A model generated the notes under the pieces. The model was given only the letters and a program-made list of their open reading frames with translations. It was not told the origin of the DNA and did not search any database. DNA of 64,000 nucleotides. It comes from Metaphire vulgaris. Its lineage: Eukaryota > Annelida > Clitellata > Crassiclitellata > Megascolecidae. This document shows, in pieces, positions 35,253-50,200 of this stretch; the stretch's first letter is position 1, and the number at the start of each line of letters is the position of its first letter. Made by a program: the position numbers and the translations under genes. The stretch is from positions 12,654,009-12,718,008 of the forward strand of contig CM030864.1 in the NCBI GenBank assembly GCA_018105865.1, given 5' to 3'.

Positions 35253-38200
35253 GCAAGACAATTTCTTAAGCGCAGTAAACATGAGAAACTAGGCAAAGTC
35301 AAGAGCGCTTTACAAAAACGAGGTGTTAAACAAATGCGTCTTCAACTGTTTCCGGAACCATGATTATTATGATTTGCATTTGGGATGGATTGACTTCATT
35401 TGCTGTTTATGGCTCTGAATCAAGTGGAAAATCTCAATTGAACCCCTCAGACCATTGCACCTCTTAGGAAACTGCAATATTGCATTTTCTCACAAAATCA
35501 CTTATTTACTACAGAACCTTGTGTGTGAATGCAGAATTTGTGCAGAAGTCTTGTATACATTTTGAAGTTGAAGTTTGATATATGACATACAAAAATTCAT
35601 GTCTACCCTGGTAATGCCACGCATCGGTTTGTGATGGCCTTTGTTATTCATCCATGGTTGTCTTAATGGTTTACTCATTAGTGCATCATCTCTGTCTACT
35701 TCCTATTTTCCTGAGTTGGATTTTGTTGGTAGGATATTTTGCATCTTTGGCTTTCATCTGTCTTCTGCCACAGAGTGGAAATAGAAAAGGGTCTCCTTAG
35801 CCTATAAATTTTCATAGTGATTTGACAAGTTAACAGGGATACAGAGCATGGATGCACAGATGAGTGTATTTAGCTGGCAAAAAATGGTGACTGACAAAGC
35901 AGCCACACTGTACAGGTATATAAAGTACAGGTATACAAACTCTATGTAATGACTAATTAATCATAGGAACACAGGCCTGTGGGAGGTTATGTAAGGGTTC
36001 ATGCCGGTAAGTGAAAATAAATATGACTTTGGATGAGTATATAGTTGCTCTGTGTGTGTCCAGATTCACAGGAGCTAAAGGACATATATGGAGAAATTGC
36101 GCTTTGTTTATATGACCTTTGCCTAATATCACAGTTTAAACTTCAGTTTAATCCGCTCTGTCCTGATTATCTAAACTATGCTTGTACGAAGATCGACTGT
36201 GATCGAGAGGAGATCGGTTCTCAGGTCCAGTCGGAGAGTCCAGTTGTTGGTCCCTCCCCAGTCCAAGACCCCTAAGTTTGGGGAAAGATCATTCGCGCGA
36301 GGGAATCCTGCCCTGTGGAACTCTCTTCCAGACAATGTGACTGGAGCCGTCTCAGCTGGACTTTTCATTAGAAATCTGAAAACACATTTATTTAATATTG
36401 GATATGAACTGTGTTAAGCGCTCTTGTTGTAGGCCTTAGCCTTGTCTACTGTGCTATATAAATTGTCAATAAATAAATAAATAAAACAGTGCTTCAGATA
36501 TAGCATCTGCTGCACTTCTTTGCATTTAATGCTTTATCATCATAGTGTTATATTCAGAGTTTTATGCATTTCGAGAATTTTATTAGAATTAAATGAGTCA
36601 GTGATGGATGAAATTTTTTAAAATGTTATATTGAAATTCTGTTATATAAATTGTATTATAAAATGACTTTCTCTGATTTTCATTCACTTGATCATAATAA
36701 ATAATTATGGCTGGATTATTGAATAGTCATTCCAGACTGTTGAAGGCCAATGTGGCAATGGGTCATTGGTCAAATGAGTTCAGTGGGTCACAAGGGTCAT
36801 AGGTCATATTGAGTGACCCCTTGCCATCTGTCATTGGAGGACAAGATTCATTTGAATGGTCAAACAGGACTGCAGAAGCCAAAACAGGGTGAACAGTCAA
36901 ACCCCAATGTTTTCATTGAGCTTTTTTAATGTAGACAAATGTCTGCCAGAACTACATGTATGTCATATAGATGCAAACAGAAAAGGATTTGGGGCAAAAC
37001 TGTAACGACTCCATCATACACCAACAGGCGCTGAGCCCACGGTTATTGATGCTGATGATATATTGAATGTGAATGTGATATTTAAAGGGTTTTACTGTAT
37101 TACAATAGATCTGCATCAGAGATTGGTTAACCAGTGTGTAGCGTGGAGTGTATTTGGCGATTGGTTTAGCATGCGTGGTGGTGCGTTGGGTCGCTCTGTC
37201 TGCTCAATAGCACCGTGTTGTGTCTATCGTTGTGCTCAGCGCCGTTTGACTGAATCGTCCGGTTGAAACTTTGCGTCCATGATTCGCACAATGCATCGTT
37301 TCTGGTTCAACCGTGAATCGCTTAATTGTTGTTGGTGCAGTGTCATAACATGAGAAGCGCCAGCATTGTTTACCGTATCGATGAATGTTTTCCGTCCGAT
37401 TCGGAAGCGGAGTGATGACGCACTTGCCGTTGCCAGGCAACGACGAATGTTGACGCTGTGTGCACTGGGTCTCTGGGTCGAACGGGCTCTGCATTCGAAA
37501 TGAAATGAGAGTAGAAGTGAACCATGAATTTCTGAGTCTGGGTGACCTTTTGGACAGGTCATGTGATTAGGTCATGTGATAATTAATAAATTCTGCATTG
37601 GCCTTCAGTGACCTTGCTGAGTTACCTTGCTCACTCCTCCACTCCACTCATACCTGTCTCCTCACAGATAATTTTCAGAATATGAATGACACTTGCCACC
37701 CAGTCCTTGCAATTAATGCTTTATAAATTTTTATTTCCGTGGGCTTAGAGATAGTGGGATGTTAATAATTTTCAGTGAAATTGTCACTTGTTTGAAATGT
37801 GCTCCAATATTTTGATATCTACAGTATCTACAATCTTTTTAGACATAGGAATAGGCTAGTTGTTAAGGCAACAGTGATGTTAATCAGTGACCTTCAACTG
37901 TTGTTATCTTTGCTTTATTTACTAGTTTTAAAATTTTCCATAATTTTATTTTTTGTACTTAGAATGCCCTCTTATTTTTTCAATATTTTAACTGAGATTA
38001 TTTTCAAGGTCAGCTGACTTTTTTCAGCAGTTTGAACAGCCATGTTCTTGGAAGTCATCTAGGGGCTGTCCATTAATTATGTCAACAATTTTTGGGCAAT
38101 TTTTGACCCCCTTCCCTTTGTCAACAACTGTCAACTTTCAGTTGTAAACCCCCCCCCCATAATTACGTCAAAAACTTTTGACCCCCCTCCAGATCAATGA

Positions 38201-41200
38201 CAGGTCCCAATAACAAGGTTATTTTTTGCGGTGATGACCATTTTCCCCTGTTTTGTTCATCGTGTGTCAAAATGTGACGGTTATGACCTTTTTTGCCATG
38301 CTTTTTTTCCATTGTAATAAGTAGTATTCCATGAAATTCCTAATTTTTGATTATTTGTAAAAAGTGAAATTGTTGACGTCAACTTCTCTTTACCCCCCTC
38401 TCCCCTGTCAACAACTGTCAAACTTTTTCAAACCCTCCTCCCCCCATAAATTGTTGACGTAATTAATGGACAGCCCCAGGATGTTAATTTTTTAAATTTT
38501 TAACATTGCTTGAAAAAGGCACAACCTCTTCTTGGTCTGTATTTTCAATGAAATATCTGGAAATTTCTGTAGTTGAAGTTGTGACATTTTTATGGCAGAC
38601 ATTTATTGTTTCTCTTGATTTCTCTGTTTATCTTTATGTAATGAAATGGCATTTATTGTTTTAATGCCTATTCAGACACAAGGTTCATATTGAAGTGGAA
38701 GATGTTAATGAGTACAATCCCGATTGGCTCCAGAAAAGCTACAAGGCGGAGGCCAGTGAAGGACAACTGTTCACTCGTCTGGTCCAGCTGCAGGCCGTGG
38801 ATCGCGATGGCTATCAAGGATCGTCAAAGATCTGCCATTACCATGTCATGACGCCAGACGTGCCGTTTGAAGTGGATGGTGACGGTGAGGGATTCGAGTT
38901 CCCTTTTTCGTTCTTTTAGGATTTAGACTTTCAATTCGTGCATTCACTGTTGGTCAAGTTTTAACAGTGAGAGTGACAATTATTCAAACAGGTTCAATAC
39001 TGTCAAATCTGGTTAATGTCACATACAAGGCTGTTCAGATATACGTGTCAGACAATAAAGAGGTTTGATTATCTTTGTTGCAAGAAATTACCCCCAATCA
39101 CCTCGGTCAACATCACTTTGACACTCTCATTGATATGCATTTGAGATTGCGTCTTCAGGAGTTTCTACTAGGTTAACCTATAGAGTTTCATATCTGAGCA
39201 ATAACATTGCCTTTCCAGAGTGATAAGCAGCAGCAGTGTGTCTTACTAGGCTCTGGTTAGTACTAGTTTGGTGTTTATTGGGTTCTCCCTGTATTCTGTG
39301 TTATTATTTGCTGTGGTCCTCTCTAGCATTATTTCATGATATCAGTGATTTGTGTAGTGTTGTTTTAAAACTCGTTAGCATCTTAGAAACCATCTAAGCT
39401 TGACTGTTGTAATACCGCTAGCACTGAGGATGTTTATTTTGAATTGCCTGAATGTTCTCATGTGAATAGATTTGCAGCAGATGTCTATGATTGTGCCTCT
39501 TCTGATGTATTCTTTGTGTGCTGTTGTGGACGTAGTTTTCAGTTTTCACGAGGCCATTGAGGGTTTTATTGCTTTATTTAAGGTTTCCTGCGTAACACAG
39601 AGCCATTGGACTTCAACCAGCGCCACGACTACATTGTTGAAGTTGTCGCCGAAGACTGCGGTTATCGTCGGTCCGACAGCGCCTTTGTCAGTGTCGAGGT
39701 CAAACCAATCTGCCGTTCGGAATGGACAGGTCAGAAAGCGTTGCGTGCACGTCAATTAATTCCGCTTCCTGCTTCTTGTTCTGTTTTTCTGCTTTCATTA
39801 AACGGCCTTGGTGGCTCGGTTGGGTTGTGGGGTGGTTGCGCAAATGTGGCTGTCAGTCGGATTGTCTTGGATTAAGTGAGAGCTGCAACAAGGAATTGAT
39901 TTGAACGAATCGACTTGGAAGCCGCAAAAGACGGCTGACTCAATTTGTCTGGCTGAGGACTTAGTAAAAAATGAGATTCGTGTTGTATTGTTTTGCTTGA
40001 CGTTAAATTCCCTCGGGACGTTCAGTTCCTTCGGTCTAAGTTTTCAGTTTGTAAAAACTGCGATTTCCTTTTTGTTGTCGGCTGAACCATAGAATTCAGC
40101 TAAAGGTCTTTTGTGAGCTCTTTTGTGTTCCTTTTTATGTAATGGGAAATGTTTTATTGCTTTCTTGAAGTCGTCATTTAACTGGGGTTGTGGGTTTTTG
40201 AATAGAAACTTTTTGCCTTGAACCTCTAGGAACTATAGAGAAATCCCAGCACTGGGTGATTAAAAAAATTTTCACAAATACTCCATTGCTTGTAGGCTTT
40301 TATTTACATTGAAATTACACATATAGTGGAGCATTATATATGGTACTGCATATTGTTGAAACATAGATCTTGGACTACTAGAATAGCAGTTTCCAGTAGT
40401 CCATGCATAGATGCTATAATATCGTGAATTTATTAGAAGTCAGTTGATAACATTATGTTTCAATTCCTCCAGAATGCATTATAACTAGGAGGTCAATATG
40501 AGAGTTTAATTACATATAGGCTCTAAGCTGTACAGTGCACCACGTACAATCCATAATGTAAATGCACGAGTTCAGTCTGTTAATGTTTGGTTTGCTGTCA
40601 TGGTCATGTTATGCAGTCTTTAGTTTGAGGGTGACTTTTGCCATCTATCTCCACTGGTCATAAGTGGGTCTCTCTCTGCTTCTTGATGGTTTTTAATATC
40701 CCTTTGTTTGTTGTCTTTTCTTTGATGCATTTTCTTCACGTCTTTCCAGAATATTCTTTGCTTCTGTAGCGCACAAGAGCTCTCAATGTGCAGCATTTTT
40801 GGATGCCTATTTTTTATTGTTTCTGTTGTCTGCTCTTTCTAAATTATTCACCATGTCTTTTATTCGTATTTAATAGTTTATTAAAATCATAACAACTTAT
40901 ATAACACCATAACATGTTTGATCACTAAGCTTCTGCCCCTTGTAACAGACTGCAGTGACATTTCATAAGCAAGTCTTCAGAGCCTTTTTACGTTTCATAA
41001 TTGGGTCTGGTTTCTTGATGTTATCAGCGAAGTGAAGTAAGTGGACATCTTGGAAATGACAGAGCTGTTAAGATCACTCATATTGCTCATGTCACTCTGG
41101 TTTGCCTTGCTTTGATTTTACTTGATTGGGAATTTTGGTTGGATGACAAATGGTTCACTTAGATTCCATTTGTAGTTCCTCAGGGTTCACTCTACAGACG

Positions 41201-44200
41201 CACAAGAGATGTGTGCTTTCTGTATATCTGTGCATATGTCGGTAAATAGTTTGAATTGTAATGAGCGTAGAAAATAGTTGATGAGGAAATGGTTTTTGGT
41301 TAAAGGAATTGCAGCAGAATATTTGCAGCTGAATTTTTTATTATTTGAGGTTTTTAAATTGGTTTAATATTGCTTGGACAAATTGGGATTCTTTTTCTGA
41401 AGTTTGCATCTTCAGAGACAATTCTGTTTTGGGAATTAAGGTCTGGGAGTCTATTAGAGATTTGGAATTTGGAATTCTAAAATCTGTGGAACAGTTCTGA
41501 AATAGAATTTTCAAAATTACTTGAATGCAATGTTGAAATTTCATAGATAATTATTCAAATTGCATGTAATTTAATAACATCCATGTGCTCACAGTTGCCA
41601 AAGTCTTTTGGTAGTTTTCTAAGTCGATGAGGAAGATTTTTAAGGACAATTGTATCTCTTCATGGTAGCTTATTAAATTGTTAAAGCTAATACATGTGTG
41701 ATAAGAAGTTGCATTGTTATTTCTTTACGAATTACTTATTTATCTGCCATATTTGCTATCGTTGTAGGAATTTCAGATCGCGTGGAGTTTGTACCGAAAG
41801 AAAGTCAGAAGCTGATCCTGCCGAGCGCAAGACTGCGTCTGTGCGACGGCGTCTGTAATCTGACACGCCTGTCTGTCACCGTTACTCTATCAACGGGCCA
41901 CATTGGCAAAGGCTGTGACCATGACACGTTCTCAATTCAGTCGCAGAGGGAACTGTGCGGTGAGGAGATTATGTCCTCAGAATTCTGAGGATTTTTGATT
42001 CGTCCTCACCTCTGTTAATCCATCAAACGGTATCATGTGATCGGTGATCAATGTGATTCCATATTTGCTTCCAGGTTGTAATACTTATCAGCCATCAGAG
42101 CCTTTCTGTGGTTTTCTATTTGATTTTCTGTGCTGAGTGTGAGATGGTGATTTTACCCAAGTTTCTGGGCATTTTCTTGCACACATCCAGATTATGTTTG
42201 ATTTTCTCTGTAGTTATGTTTCTTGTGTGCTTCGTGACATAATTAGCCCTTGTCCAAGTCATCGGATTCTTTCAAGTAAATATTTCTAAACCATCTGAGT
42301 CTGTTTCTTCTTACTCTGTCTGTGATATTTATATTTGTTGCTGTTTCCTCAAATAACTGTTGGTTACAATTACAGAAAATAAATGGCTTAGAAGAATATA
42401 AGGATTGGATACAAAGAACATATAACAAATGAAGAAGTTAGAGAGAGAACATTGCAACCGAGCATCATGGAAGTAACAAGAAAGAGAAGAATGAAATGGA
42501 CCGGACACGTACTCAGAATGGATGAAATAAGAAACACAAAACGAATTTTCAACTACAAATTAGAGGGGAGAAGATCTAAATGGAAGACTGAAAAGACGAT
42601 GGGCGGACGGATTGGAAGAGGATCTGCACATGGCAGGACTGAATCTCAACGGAAAAACTGATGGAAGACACCGAATGACTTTGGAAGAAATAGAAAAAGG
42701 ACAGAGAACTTTGGAGAGATGTCATGGAGAAGTCAATGGCTGGACAGAGCTGAAGGATGAAGACCTGGCCTGACAATTTTTTTTGTACCATCCTTTCCTA
42801 AATGAGTTGTTTAATAGTTCTCTTCAGCCTAATTAGTCGTTGTTCATTGTTCCCTGCTGTAGATCACACACAGCTTAACACACAGGCCTCATATGTACAC
42901 GATGTTTTACTCCCACAATTATGTCACTCAGTAAGTACATTTGCCAGTTCCTGTTGTTTCAACCACACAGCTGTTAGGTGAGTCAGCGAATCGGGTTAAG
43001 CCCTTCATCATCACACAAAGCAGTTTTAAAAAACTGGGCACTCGTTGCTTGTTTGCATCATTCCACTTATGTAAACTACATTAGCACAAGATTTGAAGTT
43101 CTATCCCTTGAAAGTGGCCTTAGACAGGATTTGATGTGCCTTTTGAATTGTGTCCCATTAATGGAATGCTAAGACCTTGGGTTCAAAACTCAGTGCACTC
43201 ATATGCTTAGGAGTTACTTGCCTATTGAGTCAGTTGTTGTTTGCAGGGGCTGTTGATAGCACTGTGGACTTGCTGCCCAGTTCAAGCTTCAAGGGATTAA
43301 CCCAAGACGCTGCAACAGATAACGGCCACAAAAGAGAACAGATATTCGCATTTGATGGGAAAAGTGCGGCCATTGTCATTCCTTCGGAAAGAGTCGACCC
43401 TTCGATTGGCCGCCGTTTCACGATTTCTGCGTGGATAAAACACGAGGAAACGGACGACGAAGGAAAAGTCAAAACAGGGAAAGAAACTATCGTGTGTCAT
43501 TCTGACGGAGAAGGTATCGACACGTCACCCGAGTCCTTTTAGATTCAGTCTGTTGAAAATACTCGGTTATCTCAGTCGTTGAATTGAATCTCTGTAGTAA
43601 TGTTTCCTTTCAGATTCAACGACTGCCTCTACTCCCTTTTTAAAAATTAGAGTTCTCTACGCCATGTCATGCGTAGTAAATGCTTGCAGCTGATGAATTA
43701 TGGGAGAAATAGACTGTGCTTTTGCTATGCAGGCACGGTCTATAGTGCAGTACATGCTGACAAATCTCTCAGTTTATGTGAGATAGAGTGTGTAATAATA
43801 AAATATTTAGAGACATCTAAAAGCACTGGCACGGTCGGGAGTCATATATTTTATCGGGTTTTCAGGCAAGATCTATGTCTTTCAGAATATTTGGAAATAT
43901 TTGCAACTCAGAAGAATTCCTCTTTTGCGATTGTGTTTTTGAAGTGTAGATTGTGAAGCATTGAAAACTCATAAAGGCTTGTTAGCAGCAGTGACATTTT
44001 TATTTTAAAGTGAATGCTTTAGAATGAATCAAAGTAATACATTTGACAGTTCCAAAATAGTGTCACAAAATAACGTATGAGCTGAATTGGACTCAAGAAA
44101 ATAGTTGAGAGGAAAATGAAAATGTTGTAGAAGTCTAAAATAAAACTATATTTCAACAAATTTGTCAAATCCAGTGTGTGTGTGTGTGTGTTTCTTCAAC

Positions 44201-47200
44201 CATTAATTCAGTTCTGAGATATACATAAGAGTCAGCAGCAATGTCCTTTTCATGTGTCTTATGCTGTGGCTTAAGTGGAATGTGGCATTCAATGGACATT
44301 GACTGTTGTTTGGCTACTATATATCATCTGCCTTAGTTCAGCTGCGGTGCCAGTGTGTCTTGTTTCTTAGCCACCAGATGTGAATTTCTCTTCCATTTCA
44401 GAGATGAATCGTCATCATTATTCTCTGTTCCTGCACAACTGTCATCTAATCCTCCTCCTCCGTCTCGAGCCTAACACCGGCGTAGACCACAATGCCTACC
44501 AACCGGCCGAGTGGAGGTGGTCGTTAGAACAGATCTGTGATGGCAGGTGGCACCACTATGCAGTCAGTGTCAACTACCCAGAGGTCCAGATATACGTCGA
44601 CGGGAAGCGATTCGCGGCCACCAAGTTCAACCCGGAGATTGTCGACGACTGGCCTTTGCATCTTTCGAAACACGTGCATTTCACGAAGCTTGTGGTTGGA
44701 GCGTGTTGGCACGGTCGGTTGTCCTTTTGCGTTTCGTATTTGTAAAGTAATATTTCTAACTTTAAAATATATTTTGTTTTGCAGTACATTTAGCTGTGGT
44801 TAATCCGATAGCCACGCTGCCAGCAGAACACAGGCTTAGTTTTCTGCCGTCCGCATGCGGCGATGTCATTAGATTTTGAAATTATTTGTGTGTGATATGT
44901 GGCTTACCGGTACCACTGTGTAACAATATAGTTACATTGAACAAAGCATAAGGTGATGAGACCCTTCATTTTCTTCCATCTCCAGTAAGGACATAGCCAT
45001 AACATGTAATAGTGTAGTAAACCTCTTTCAAATATTCAATTTAATAATAGTAATAATAATAATTAATAATATTAATGACAACTGAATTTTAAGTGGTTCA
45101 GCGGTGTTACTCCTGCGTTGAAAATGTCAGGTTTTGATCTATAATGGCAGCTATGCTGTTGAAATGTTGAACTCTCCTGAATAAATTCTTCCAGTCTTTA
45201 TCAGATAAAATATGATATATTTTGAGTTATTCGTTGCCGTTGTTCATTATGGATTGCTGTACGAGCGTCTATTGTATTTTGTTGTTACCGTTGCTCATTT
45301 TTGCCATTATCGTTACGTTAGGAGGAGAAGGTCAGATGTTTCAGCATTTTAACGGGTTTTTGGCCGGCCTTACACTGCTCAAGAACAGGACAGAGAGTGA
45401 ACAGGTCATTCAGTGCTTGACCAGCTGCCAGGAGCGACTGGACTTTGGTGCTGTCGACCTCATGGAAACTGGAATGGTAATCACAGGGATTCTTATATAT
45501 ATAACTTTATTTGCAAACGCAGACAACAAAGAACAAACACAACTCTTAACTAACAACTACACACTCCACTATTATACAGTTGACAATATACAGTGGTTTC
45601 TTAGAGAACCGAGATGTAAAAGAGTATTGACGATTCTTTACAGTATCATGTATTAAATGCAATCCAAGCATTTCGTGAATACAGTCAATCAGTGCTTTAT
45701 CATGTACATCAAAGATTTTGCATACAGCCTGCTGTACTAGATGATCCAAGTATTTAAAGTGCTCTTGTTCGGGCAAGTGGCTTCTGTAGCATATAATATA
45801 ATACGTAAACAATACGATTTGAGTAAGTCAACACATATCAACTCAGAGGAAGAGGATTTGCTCTTGCTGTACAAGTTATTAAAATTTTTATAAATATTCA
45901 TTTTGGTCTCTGTGATTGATATCCTGAAATGACGACCAGCTTTAACTACGATCCCAGCCTTATGGTTCCTTTGTGTGTGACTTCCACGCTATGTCTGTTT
46001 CTACAAATCCAACCTACCCATAGGACTGTGTTGCCTACACACTATTGCTGTATGTATGTATGTATGTATATACTCTACAAGTATGGATGCTATTCATGAG
46101 TGTGTGTGTTACACGAGCGTAAATGCAGTGCATGAGCGCCAATTTAAATATTACTTTAATGTCGAGTTGTTACACTTCTAGAAATGTAAATGACCTTTTA
46201 TTGCTACTGGGTTTTTTTACAGTCTGTGTCAATGAATAACGAAATAACGAACATTACGATCACCGGATCGACATTGGCTTCAGTTGAGAAACTCATTCAG
46301 AGAGTTTCCTACGTCAACACGGGCACTTTCCCAGCAACGGGACATCGACTGTTTACTGTGGAAACACGTGTAACGTAAGTTCTTGATCAGTAACCTTTGT
46401 TCTTATTCACTTTTAATCTCTGATCTCATCAAATTGATCTTCTAGATTTATGCAACTCTCTTCATTTGAAGCCTTGTTTGCAGTTGCTGGCATTTTTGAA
46501 ATACCGTCCCCCAATTAGAAGTTCATTGTCTTATTGAAATGATAGCGTCAACTTAAAAGTCTTGGAAGATGTTGTTTGTTTGGAGAGTATATCAAATGCT
46601 GAAATGGCATTATTATTATAATGCTGTGTTGTTGTTGTTCTTTGTTGCTTAAACTCTTATGAAAGGCAAAGTGAGGGCTATGTGATGTTCATACTCTTTG
46701 AGTTTAGGAGAAAAGGAAAGGAGATCTTTTTGCAATATGATATGATTTTTAGGGTTTATGCATTTTGTTTCAATTATTCTCAGGAAAGAGAATTTTTCCA
46801 TACTACTGGGATTCTGGTTACTTTTATTCAGCTTTGAACAGCAGTCTATCTTTGGGACTGAAACTATAATGCCTCCCTCAGATGCCACATTTTTAGTCAT
46901 CACCCCACTTTGCTTGTTTACCATTTTGGGTTTTGCTGTCCATGTAAGGAGCAGTCACATGGTTCTGTTACATTTTCTTGTTGAACCCATGGAATTGCCA
47001 TTGACTAGAATCTGTCTTTAGAGTGGTGTTGCATGGATTTGATCTTGGTTAATCAGATTATTTGATATATTTTGCACCTGTGGTTTTCAGGTGTGCTAAT
47101 GGCAGGCAGGTGACAGTTGAAAAGGTCAATTCAACCATTTTTGTCTACGATTCAGAGAAGTCGTTGACTTCTCTTGATGCTCAACAATTGGTCGAAACAG

Positions 47201-50200
47201 ACGAACAAAATCTGATGCACGGAGAAAAAGTTTTCCACGACCTTCGCATAACGACTCACGCCGCGACTGACAGAATCAACGTCAAGGATCCAAAACTTAC
47301 AGTAACAAAGTTCCTTAGAACTGTACTTTGAGATTTTGCAATTAACTAGAGTTGTATTAAAACACTGCAGATGGTTTTGCTGTTATTGCGATTGCTATCA
47401 GTTTGTTATTGATTTAGTTCTACTAGCATTATCATGTAATATAGTAATTATTTGATGCCTGTGATATCAGTCTTGGTGTTATTGCTATTATTGTTTATTT
47501 TACAGACATTACCCATGAACTATAGCACTGTTTACAATCCAAATGAGCTCTCTATGGCTATGTTTCTTATGCAGATTTAATACAGGTGCATGCTGGTTAA
47601 TATAATGCAATGGTAGATGTTGAGTTGAGATGTGGCAGATACAGAAGGTCAAATATTGGAGTCTTTGTAGCAAATGTTTTAGTATTTCTCATTTGATAAT
47701 TGTTGGCTTATCTAAGAATGTTGTGAAGCATGGTTAAAGCTCATTGAAAGGCCTGATTAGAGTGTATTCTGTTGCCGTTTTGATATCTTTGACTTTTTGG
47801 CATTTTAGAAATATCAGGAATTGGAGAGTGAGAGATATCAGTTGGACTCATGTGTGGTTCACGTGAATCCACCGCTGACACTGGCCGTGGAGCAGTTGAG
47901 ATATCCAGAAGACATGCTCCATCGTCTTAGCATGGAGGCTGATGCAAGCGATGATGGATTAGTCATTGCAGGTATCATCAGGAAGCAAACCTTTCTATCA
48001 GAGAACTAATTAGGTCATCTGACCTCACATTTTCTTTTTGTTTTTGTTGAAGATTTTGACCTTATGCTTCTCCAATGTTTTTCAGCTTGTTCATGTGCTG
48101 AAAAGTAAGAAACGATAGAAGTTATAGAAAAATTTGATGTAAGCTATTTCTACTTGTCAGATTTGTTGAAATTGTACGTCTGACTTTGTGCACTTGACTT
48201 CGTTGAAAGTGTGATCTAAGGTGAAATTTTTATTCGCTTTATTTGTAAGAGAAAAATGTCTCTTGATCAGCAAATGCAATGCTGCTGAGTTTCATTTACC
48301 AAGAGACTCTTACAGTCGGTCTCTGTGTATTTTATGCTTCGATTTGTCTTCAGGAGCCAATACACTGTTGCACTATGAACAAGTGCTGAGTGCAGTCGTC
48401 TACGCAAACAGTCGACCGGAGGAACTGAACAGCCGCACGTTCAGGCTCAGCTGCACCGAAATGAACGGCCGCTTTGTCAGCAATCAGCTGTCAGTGACTG
48501 TAAGCCCCAACGCTGCTCTTTTACACATTACGAGGGGTGCAGTGATTATGCAACTCTCAAATGCTGAAATTAAAGATCTGCAGTTATCGTTTATCGTATA
48601 TTTCAATGGGCAAGATGCAGTTATATTTGTTGCCAGTAGTTTCAGTTATTAATGGGTGAAACTGTAAAAGGTATTTAAAGACAGAGATGAATGGAGGAGG
48701 AGGTGAACTCAAATTGCAATAGACACCAACAGGTATTGCACCAATGCAGATGAATGATGGGTGTAACTCAGATACTTTGTCATAATGGCAGTTTATATAA
48801 GTGAGAGCCACGTTTAGTGTGCCTTCGTTGTTACTGTCAGTCGTTTGATAGACTGTTTTTGTCTCTGTTAGCCTCGTTAGTATCATTATTCCTCTTTTTT
48901 CCACTGTATCTTTTATTCATTGCTTGTATCTGTTCTTTGGTATTCTTCTCAGTTCTTAATGCATGCTTAACTTTAATATTAATAATTAGGTCAGGTCAGG
49001 TCTTCGTCGTCCAGCCATTGACTTCTCCATGACACCTCTCCAAAGTTCTCTGTCCTTTGCTATTTCTTCCAAAGTCATTCGGTGTCTTCCGTCAGTTTTT
49101 CCATTGAGATTCAGTCCTGCCACGTGTAGATCCTCTTCCAATCCGTCCGCCCATCGTCTTTTCAGTCTTTCTTTAGATCTTCTCCCCTCTAATTTGTAGT
49201 TGAAAATTCGTTTTGTGTTTCTTATTTCATCCATTCTGAGTATGTGTCCAGTCCATTTCATTCTTCTCTTTCTGATGACTTCCATGATGTTCGGTTGCAG
49301 TGTTCTCTCTCTAACTTCTTCATTTGTTATATGTTCTTTGTATCCAATCCTTAGTATTCTTCTAAGCCATTTATTTTCAGTTGCTAATATTTTATTTCTC
49401 CAATTCTTTTGTTGTGACCTGCTTTTTATCTCAGCTGATGGTTAATTTCTATGATGATTTCTACGCTTAGTGCATTGATACTTATTCATTTAATTTCTGT
49501 TTTCATCTTTTCAAGTTCTGACATCCATTCATTCCTTGCATTTAAATCATCAAACTTCCCTTCCACTTTTCAAAGTTTGCTCATCTTGAATGAATACTAG
49601 CTTCTTAATGATTCCTCTGTTTCACATTATTATATTGAGAAAATTATGTACTGATAATAATATAATTGTAATGTTGTAATTGTTATTTATTATATTGATC
49701 AATTGAAATTGCGACAATCGACAACATTACTTTGTTGTAACTCTGTAATCCTGTGTTTCTTGATTTGAAGAGTTTTATATTGAATGGAAGCCTTTACCCT
49801 GTCTTCTTTAGTTTGAGGTTGCTCATCCAGTCTACCAACCGACAGTTGCACCTCATGCAATTGAAAACCATAAGTTACTTCAGCTGCAAGGAGGTGTCTT
49901 AAATGCCGAAAAACCCATCAGCAACAAGGAATCAAAGAAGTCCACCTACGAGACCGGTTATTATTGTAATATTATATATATTATATATAATGCTGTTATG
50001 TAATGTTGTACCATTGTAATAAGAATAACTTGAGAACTGTCATGCCAGAAGTTTGTCTAGTTTTCTGGGCTTTTTTTATTTGGATGTTAAATGATGTAGA
50101 GATTTATTAGATCAGTTGGAATTTATGGAAAGACATATCTATTCACGATGGTCAGATTCACGTGGTCTCTTCCCAGTCCCCGCCCATTTCTCTCCCATAT

